This document shows positions 45,964 to 52,835 of a stretch of DNA of 52,835 bases, piece by piece. The DNA lies in assembly GCA_039111635.1 (NCBI GenBank), contig JBCAQO010000033.1:1-52835 (forward strand), written 5' to 3'. Both the position numbers and the translations under genes were made by a program. Below the pieces are notes generated by a model. It saw only the letters and a list, made by a program, of their open reading frames with translations. It searched no databases and was not told the origin of the DNA. Numbering within the stretch: the first letter of the stretch is position 1; every line of letters starts with the position of its first letter. This stretch comes from Heterobasidion occidentale. Lineage: Eukaryota > Basidiomycota > Agaricomycetes > Russulales > Bondarzewiaceae.

Positions 45964-46701
45964 GATGCCTAAAGGAGAACATATTCGTGCGTCGTCTTGC
46001 CCTCCATGTGGTGGCATCAGAAGTTGACAATATTCAATATTCCATCCTCTCTAGGCCGGATGCGAAAAGCGCTCGGAGCGCATCCCAAGGCTCGGCTGAT
46101 GTGGTACATCGCCGCAGGATACTATACATGGCAGTGCGAATGAATAGTCACTGAATTTAGCTGTTCCTCCATGTTGTATCACCATCTTCCGGACGTCTAC
46201 ATACTCGCAGAGCCTACGTTTGCACAATACCCCTGTATTTATTCGCATCACTTGGATATGCTTCATAGATACCTCATGCAGTGATTTTTCTCGTCTCCTT
46301 CGTCCAACTCTCAGTACGAATTATGTCTCCCGCAGACCACTGCACCACTGCCCAAACCTGCAAGAAGTTCCGTGACGTCCTCGATCAGTATAGGGGTTTA
46401 TGAATTCCCGCTCCGAGACCCAAACTACTTTGGGCTAGAGTATTTGCGGTTGCTGTTTCAGATGATTTGAGCCGCAGACAATATATGGGTGAGAAGATGG
46501 TAGTAGATATGCCTTCCCGAATATCCTCACGATCTCTCAAAAAAATCCAAAGAGTTGCATTGGATAGTGGAGAAAGATAAACAAAGTTGTGTCATCAGTG
46601 CTGTGAGATAGTACAATACTGTAGAGCATTGATCGCTTCATGCACATAGTTACTTTCATAGCATCTGATGATCTAGACGCCATGTGATTCAACTTTGTGT
46701 C
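45964..46701. other. Region with no supported gene
   Basis: The first 60 bp may be the end of the hypothetical gene. The rest lies downstream of the minus-strand esterase and holds only short, unsupported open frames. Confidence 0.35.
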
Positions 46702-48254
46702 TCACCAAACCGAACCCGAAAGCAAAGACCCGATGTCGTTGCCAAAGATAACCTGAGCACCGCTGGACGGGTGATAATTATTGCTGTTCCCAGCGCTGGT
46801 GAATACGCGATCCAAGGAGACATAGAGACGTACGCACCCCCAGAAATCTCCAGTGTTGCCATACGAGGAGTTATCGATGAATCCGAACGCTGTCGGGTTG
46901 TCTAGGATCTGAGAAAACCTTGCATTTGAATCCCAGAGCCATGTCTTCGCTCCAGAGTGCGTAGAGGTCAGGTTGAGACGCGCGCAGCGAGTTTAGAGTT
47001 GAATCCAGCGATGACAGATTTTTCGAGAGACGTCGCCGAAGTGCCCTGCGCCACCATCTACTCAATCTACAGTCAGCGCTCGGTCAATCGGTCAAGGGGA
47101 GCGTCGCACCATCGGCGAGCGATCAACCGGAGGCACATTGATGAACAGGAAGTTCCGCGCGCCAGTGTTACTGGTTCGGAGAAGAGTCAGTCGACCATAC
47201 AACAAGACTGTGGTACAGACTAAACTGAAGGGGTAAGCCAATATTAGAACCCGTCCACTGAGAGAAAAATTACGACATACGAGCTTCTCGATCAAGGCAA
47301 AATAGGCATTCAACAAAGTATCAGAAAAGCTAATGCGAATATTCAGTTTTCAGAATAAATAATTCACACAATGGATTAAGACATACGCAGCTCGATCTCC
47401 ACCAAGATAGTAGCTGTTGCCGATATCGTTGATGCCGATCCATACGGAAAATAGTGCATTCGAACTTGTCCAGATTTTTGTACCGGTTCCCACATTCGCC
47501 TGACTGAGGAATTCGTTGACCTGGTCCGTGAGCGAAAGAACCGTCGGCTCGTAAGGGGTTACCAAGCTTGCGTCAATGGTTGCACCACCATATGCGTAAT
47601 TGTAAGTTAGCACGAGAGAGTGGTTCGACACAGTCGTCGCTTGGTCGATCCAGTTGACCCACCAACTGCAGTGTATCCCTAGATGAATGTCGTATTGAGA
47701 TGAGACATGATTGTGATGGACCAACGTACAGGATATGGTGGATTTCCGAGTGGATCTTCTGGAGTTGGGAGGGTATCTGTAGTGGTGAAACCGGTCTGCG
47801 TGTAAGAGTCGCCACTGCGATGAATCATCAATATCACCCCATATATTCGTAAGACAACCATCTTACAAACTGAACCAGTAATTTGCCTTGACACTCGAAG
47901 GTGCAGGTCCGGTAGCAGAGGTAGACGTGGTCGCTATTGATGAGGAAGTAGTGCCTATGCCCGGGATACATTGGCTATAATCTATGATGAAAGTTCGAGT
48001 GCCATTTGTCGTTTAAAAACGTTCTAAGCAGGGCTCACAGTCATTCGAGTACGTGCAAGCGTAGCTGGAGTAGAGGATGTCGGTCTGTCATTGTCCATAC
48101 AGGTTTTGGATACCAGTGATACTCACCCAGAGACACAGGTCGTTCCACCAGTCCAACCGATGCCGCCGCATTGCGCCCAAGCACCCTGCTGCGCAAGGAC
48201 TCCTTTGGTAATGATACCTAGTGAGACTGCCGAGAAGACAAAAGAAGAAAGCAT
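46702..48254 (-). CDS. Secreted CBM1-CE16/GDSL acetylesterase, about 10 exons, two one-base deletions
   Basis: A likely extracellular esterase of the GDSL/CE16 type that removes acetyl groups from plant polysaccharides, with a cellulose-binding module. Exons (minus): 48254-48127, 48064-48039, 47981-47867, 47814-47730, 47678-47387, 47329-47281, 47224-47217, 47170-47110, 47057-46838 and 46783-46702. Order: signal peptide ending near LA/QQ, CBM1 (GAWAQCGGIGWTGGTTC..YYSQC, residues about 24-58), Ser/Thr linker, FGDSYTQTGF (nucleophile Ser), NPPYP, YNYAYGGATID, GINDIGNS, NFLFINVPPVDRSP, DNPTAFGF, DFWG and NNYHPSS (catalytic His). Two single bases are missing before Asn codons (near 47654 and 46990), both where TCNAAC is expected. 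With them restored the phases close to about 355 residues. The 8-nt exon is inferred. Confidence 0.88.
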
Positions 48255-49099
48255 GGTTCCCTAGGTCGTGTTGAATACTTGTGCACGAACGGCTGCGGGC
48301 TCGCATCTTCACATCTTATGTAGAGGTATGCTGTCAATGCACGTGTGGTTTGCGATTCACCGACGAGGATCGATACCCAAAGCCTCTTCGGGAAATGCTC
48401 GGCAAGCAGGACCTTTCGAGATATGTCCGGTGAATGAACACGCTTACTTTCCATCACTGCTTGGACCCTCTTGGACCCTCGTGATCAGCTAGACGCGAGG
48501 AAAAACACAAGAGATCTCCCGGATTTCCTCCATGCCGGGGGTTGCTGTTCAATGTTGATCAATGCGCTGATCTCCAGTGCTGATTTCGGTCGAGAACTGT
48601 CGTTCTGTCGTAAGCCGATACGCTGATTCGTGCATGAGTACATGAGTGATGAAAGAAATCAACGAATCTCGGTGGAGACAAAACACTGACAAAACCTTCG
48701 TGGAGAGTTGCGGAGTTCAAACATCCGTTCCTGAATCCTAGCTGTAGCTGTGAAATGATAAATCGAGTCTTCCTCCGAGGACACTCTACACTTGCAAACT
48801 CTTAGTACCTATGGCCTACGTTCCACTTTTCAGAATTTGGCAGTAGATGAATTACTCCTCGCAACGCAAAAAAATTATCGCCGAGTCTTGACCTGCAGTC
48901 ACATCAGGAAAACGTCACATTACTTGACTAACTTTTCTGCACTTACTCAATCTTATCAGCTTTTAAGCCAACTTAGAAACTTGGAGAAAAATACCTTTTA
49001 TGAGTCCGATCAAATAAAGTTTGACAAGATAAACTAAGAGACGAGCGAGGCAAAAAGATGATTAAAGTGCTAGGCTCGAAAAAAGTATCAAAAAAGCAC
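48255..49099. other. Region between esterase and Plavaka transposase
   Basis: It holds the esterase promoter (left part) and the 3' side of the Plavaka element. The element's terminal repeats were not found because its other end is outside the window. Confidence 0.35.
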
Positions 49100-52000
49100 T
49101 CAGAAAGCGATTTCATTCGCATGATGATCTATGAATCTGTTAACATAATAAGCAACAAATGCATCGAGCGTGTCAGTGAACTTGAAATCTCGAGGTAGGT
49201 GGTCATCTCCGTAGACGCCGATGAGATGTGTGCCACGGAGGATACTGTCTACATGTATTATTGAAGTGACTCTCTCTCCTCCTAGGCCTATCTGTGGCTC
49301 CACAATCCACATACCGGTGTCTGGACAAGGTGCATCACTAACAGGTACAAACCATTCAACGAGGGCGCATGGATAGGTTGTCTGCTGATGCTTGAATGAA
49401 AAGAAAATGATGACGCGCGCAGCGTGAAGCCCTCGGAAGCCATCTAATTCCGGATCCTTCTCTGCAAAGATGCAGTCGTTTCGTGGGGCGGCGGTCTTTT
49501 GCCAGCATTGTGTGGCATGAATTCTTTCTCGATGCATCCCCCCGACACCAGAGAGGTCGCTTGGTGCGTAGTAGACAGCGAGGGCGGAAGGGAATACCGA
49601 AACTGAGCCATAGGCAGGCGGACACTGGATAAGGGGGACCTGAGAAGCCGACTGTGGTGAATTAGGGTATAACTGATCAAAAAGAAACCTTCGGACAAGT
49701 TCAATAAAGTGAGGTTGACCAATGGCTGCTCCGAGGTCACGAAGCCGCCGTGGATATCCTTGGACTGAAAAAAGATGAGTTCAATGAAGTACAGATGAAG
49801 TCTATACTACACACTTTTTTTTACCGCTAGCGTGACCTCGCCGAGATAGCGAGGACCATCTACAGCCGGATCCTCGTCGTCATCATCATTGTCGTCGTTG
49901 TCGATGGCTTCTAGACTAGCACTGTGTTCATCGAGAGCTGCAGCCTCGTCCTGGGCAACACGATCAATCCACAAAGGGAGGCATGGACCATTGAGCATTC
50001 CCCGGTTCACAAAGTCCACGCGAGATGCTGCCAGCTTATCCAGTCGTTGGTTTGTCAAGAGCATTTGCCCCTCTGCTTTGAAGCGACTCGATCGTCGCCA
50101 AGGCTCCTTCACAGCCTTGATGTGCTTCGACTCGGTGATAGATGAGCACAGGCCATTTGGTGCCCCGTACTTCTGGATCAGGTATCGATAGTGCATCATG
50201 GAGTGCTGTCGAGGAAGTGAGAATCCGCTAGGTCGGACCCCAGATGCTTGGAATATAACGCGGTCGGCATGGAATCTCTTGAGGGCGTCGTCCATGGCGT
50301 TGAGTGTCGTCTCGTCTAACACATCACGCCGAGCCAGATAACAGAAATCTAAAAATGCGCTGATGGCGCGAACCATTTGACTAGGTACATGGCCTGCGAT
50401 AGCGGGCAGATACACCTATGTGTATGTTGGTAAGTATATAAGATTGTTTATAAGACATGTTTACCTTCATTAGTGCCTTCGAATCATCGCCCGTCCACTG
50501 CTTGAAGCCTCGTCCTTGATGGAAACGTCTAAGGGCAGGGAAGCTGGGTACAGCCGCAATCCTGGAATCTTGGTAAGTAGAGATGCACAGCAGAACATCA
50601 GCAAACTGGGAAGCGTCTGTACAGAGCTGGACAGACGCTCCAGAGCCCCCAGATGCCCCTAGCGAGTCCCCGATTAGACAGACACCATGACTTCTGGCCA
50701 GTGTCTGGACATATCTGTCCAGATGCACCATATATGGAAGTGATTAGATAATTGTCGTCAATAGACGACTGCAAAAATCCATCCATACTGAGCAGGGATT
50801 GAACCCAGCACCTCTTGAACTATTCACCGGCTGAGAGCAATGTTAGTACCAGAATTATCCACTCCACCATATAGCCATGATATCCTTCTTCAACAATTAG
50901 CTTATATTGCGCTTTTTGAGACTTCAAAGAATTTGAGATGCCTAAACTCTGTGAGGTGTCATCTATTTTCGCATTTTTAGCATCTATCCATGGAAGAATG
51001 ATGGCATATGATACATCATTTGAAAGCTATGATACAGGGAAGTATCCCAATACCACTCACAAGCTGAAATCTAACAGATAGCACCAATGTCAATTAAAAT
51101 CTTTGAAGCCCAACAAATGTATTTCTTGATCTTTCGGCACTGTGAGAATCTTACATACTCTGCCTTCCGAAATGTGCTCCTAGTCAGCTTATTGACAGAG
51201 CACCTTATCTGTCCAGATCTGGCCATACACAGACATCTAGCCAGATATCCCCAGATGACCTAAGCATCTAGGAGCATCTGGGGCTCTGGGACTGGCTGGG
51301 ACCGGTTACAGGTTTGCTGATGAAGCATAGTGCCAGCATACCGGCGATCGATATCGGCCATGATGTCCGCCATGCCAGTTTTCCCATGGACGAGCACCAA
51401 ATATTCTTCTACCCAACTCACAAGGTGGTCTTTAAAGGTCCCTTTGATGATTTGGTGGAGGAGGTCGGGAGTGAGGAGCTCATGGATATCAGCACGAGGG
51501 AAACTTGCGGTAAAAGGCTCCAAGCGCCAAGCGTGAACACATTTCAGACCCAGAAACACGTGGATTGTCAGCAAAGGACATACCATTATATTACCAACAA
51601 TCCCATACTCATCCCACAACATCTTGAGGTCAAAATGTTTTTGAAGGAGATATGTGTGCTCATGCGAGCGCCGCCCTGGTCCCTCGCCAAATTCATCCAA
51701 GTTGTTCGGTCTCGCAGTACAACTGCTGTACAAATGAGCATGAAAACACTGTGAAGGAGATGTGTACTTGCCCTGGGCACCAGTTCTGCACAGTGCAGGC
51801 AAGTAGAACTTGCTCGGGGTAATCGGCGATGTATGGACCAAGTCCGTAAATGACGCGCCGGAAGTGGCCGTCAGGACAACGCGTCACCTCTGGCTTCGTC
51901 ATACCAGACCTGAGGGGTTCGAAGATGGTTTCTAGAGAAGCATGAAACAGCTGGCGTCGAAATTTGCGAAATGCGGGGTCATCCTGGTACTGTCGATCTG

Positions 52001-52835
52001 CTATAAGTGAGAATTCAGTGAGCAACTGGGAAAGGTATAAGGAGCATTACTTACTCTTGGGAATTGAAAGAAAACCAATGAGCGAGATTGCATTGCGATG
52101 CGCACGACGAACGTTGTTGTGCACATTGCCTATTGATCCGTACAATGGGTAGAACTCGGTCTGACCTGTCGCGACAGAGACGGTCGTTTTATCGCTTCCG
52201 AGGATAACAGGGACAAACATGGAGCCATGCGTCTCTGTGTCCTTTGCGATTATGTCCTGTAATGCTTGATGAGATGATGAATGGCGACAAGATGCGCACT
52301 CTTACCGATTGCTCCCAAGCCCAATTGCCTGACATGAGATCCCTCCATACCCTTTTCCCGTTCGTGTTGAATTCCCGTTTTGCAGCGTAGTCGATCTCTC
52401 CGTCAAAATCTGGATTTGAAAGCTGATTGCGGAAGACGGTGCGGGGATTCCTCATCCAGACATCATACTTTGCTGTCTTCCACGGTGGTACAATGTCACC
52501 GGAAATGTCGCCAGTATACTCAACAGAGAATGATGACCAGGGTGCATCCCCTAGAGTTGTTGAATCAATTGTCTCGTAAAGATTTTGATGATTGACATAT
52601 GGCGGCTCTTGAATCGTTGTGGCCCATAATACAAGGAGATCATCGAGCTCATGTGCGGGCATCTGATTTCGTCGAAAAATAAGGTCAGCTAGTTCAAATT
52701 GGACACGATTGTCGTATGGAGAGAAGTCATCTTGTTCCTGCTTAGTCGGAGGAGTAGGGAGAGTGTTGGCAGGTACTAGATTGTGGCCGTCTGCGTCGCA
52801 AGGAGTTCCTACACAAGTGGTGAGATTCTTCAAGC
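49100..52835 (-). CDS. Plavaka-type DNA transposase, 5' end beyond right edge
   Basis: Introns that keep phase are 52305-52257, 52054-51998, 51771-51726 (GC donor), 51583-51518, 51341-50562 (780 bp) and 50464-50416. A further intron at 49824-49765 joins the last two exons only if one base is added. Motifs in order: SPYDNRVQFELADLIF, SSFSVEYTGDI, RVWRDLMSGNWAWEQ, MFVPVILGSDKTTVSVATGQ (candidate catalytic Asp), PEVTRCPDGHFRRVIYGLGP, FPRADIHELLTPDLLHQI, FKQWTGDDSKALMKVYLPAI, FSLPRQHSMMHY, GLCSSITESKHIKAVKEPWR, GGMHRERI and NRFIDHHANEIAF at the end. This is the usual order in Plavaka proteins of Agaricomycetes. Most exons are open, so it may be a fairly recent copy. Confidence 0.9.
50596..51322. 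mobile_element. Inverted-repeat element filling an intron of the Plavaka transposase
   Basis: The 780-bp intron 51341-50562 contains imperfect inverted repeats: CATCAGCAAAC at 50596-50606 against its complement at 51312-51322, and CCAGAGCCCCCAGATGCCCC at 50640-50659 against its near complement at 51270-51289. They are separated by 33 and 22 nt. More CCAGATNTGG-type palindromes lie just inside both ends (tctgtccagatg). No coding frame is present. A tRNA-like module sits in the middle. No clear target duplication was found. The outer repeats almost reach the splice sites. Confidence 0.65.
50790..50880 (-). other. tRNA-like A-box/B-box module inside the intron element
   Basis: On the minus strand, TATATGGTGGAGTGGATAAT (A-box-like) is followed about 60 nt later by GGGTTCAATCCC (B-box consensus with CAA for CGA, near 50792-50804). 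Acceptor pairing is absent. It is a second case in this window of Pol III-like boxes inside an inverted-repeat element, but its sequence is not a copy of the one at 44920. Confidence 0.5.

Overview
The window looks like genomic DNA of a mushroom-forming basidiomycete (Agaricomycetes). The host genes are cut by introns of about 46-100 bp, a Plavaka-type DNA transposon of the kind common in these fungi is present, and the conserved genes (CCT8, TIM50, a CBM1-bearing GDSL/CE16 acetylesterase) read as basidiomycete versions. It falls into two halves: about 27 kb of stacked retrotransposons, then about 25 kb of host genes with smaller DNA elements scattered among them.

Retrotransposon half (1-27051). 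Positions 1-8119 hold Ty3/gypsy family A on the minus strand. One copy (LTR at 6878-7952, Gag-PR-RT at 3100-6373) is interrupted inside its reverse transcriptase by a second A copy (LTR 2024-3099, broken gag 1-1519) that runs off the left edge. The outer copy itself sits in an opposite-facing A LTR (7953-8119), which sits in a decayed DIRS-like element (8120-9711). Positions 9712-24659 hold a chromovirus, family C, with LTRs at 10062-10657 and 24081-24659. It lies in an LTR of family B and is itself hit by a solo A LTR (12616-13697) and a family D LTR (14471-17221). The D LTR contains an A LTR (14768-16668), which contains a B LTR (15414-16225). Perfect target duplications fix the order of the inner insertions: B in A in D in C in B. 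Family C coding regions carry many stop codons explainable as C-to-T or G-to-A changes. Its 3' region holds about 16 degenerate copies of a 22-nt motif that no recognised feature explains. Another B LTR with a nested A LTR (25130-27051) closes this half.

Gene half (27052-52835). In order: CCT8, chaperonin subunit theta (27749-29822, +, 8 exons); a membrane-anchored SDR/Rossmann-like protein (30238-31804, +); three related minus-strand genes of an unrecognised family (32357-33184, 34308-35296 broken, 37330-38486); TIM50 (39531-41992, +, 8 exons); a protein with a candidate PD-(D/E)XK nuclease core (42344-43949, -); a 789-bp terminal-inverted-repeat element (44528-45316); a hypothetical gene (45403-45963, +); a secreted CBM1-CE16/GDSL acetylesterase (46702-48254, -); and a Plavaka transposase (49100 to the right edge, -) whose 780-bp intron carries another inverted-repeat element with a tRNA-like core.

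Apart from CCT8, TIM50 and the esterase, these genes show no shared pathway; the locus reads as a repeat-rich island next to housekeeping genes. Four single-base deletions in otherwise conserved exons (one in the SDR gene, one in TIM50, two in the esterase) are more easily explained by residual consensus errors than by real loss of an essential gene such as TIM50, but raw reads would be needed to decide.
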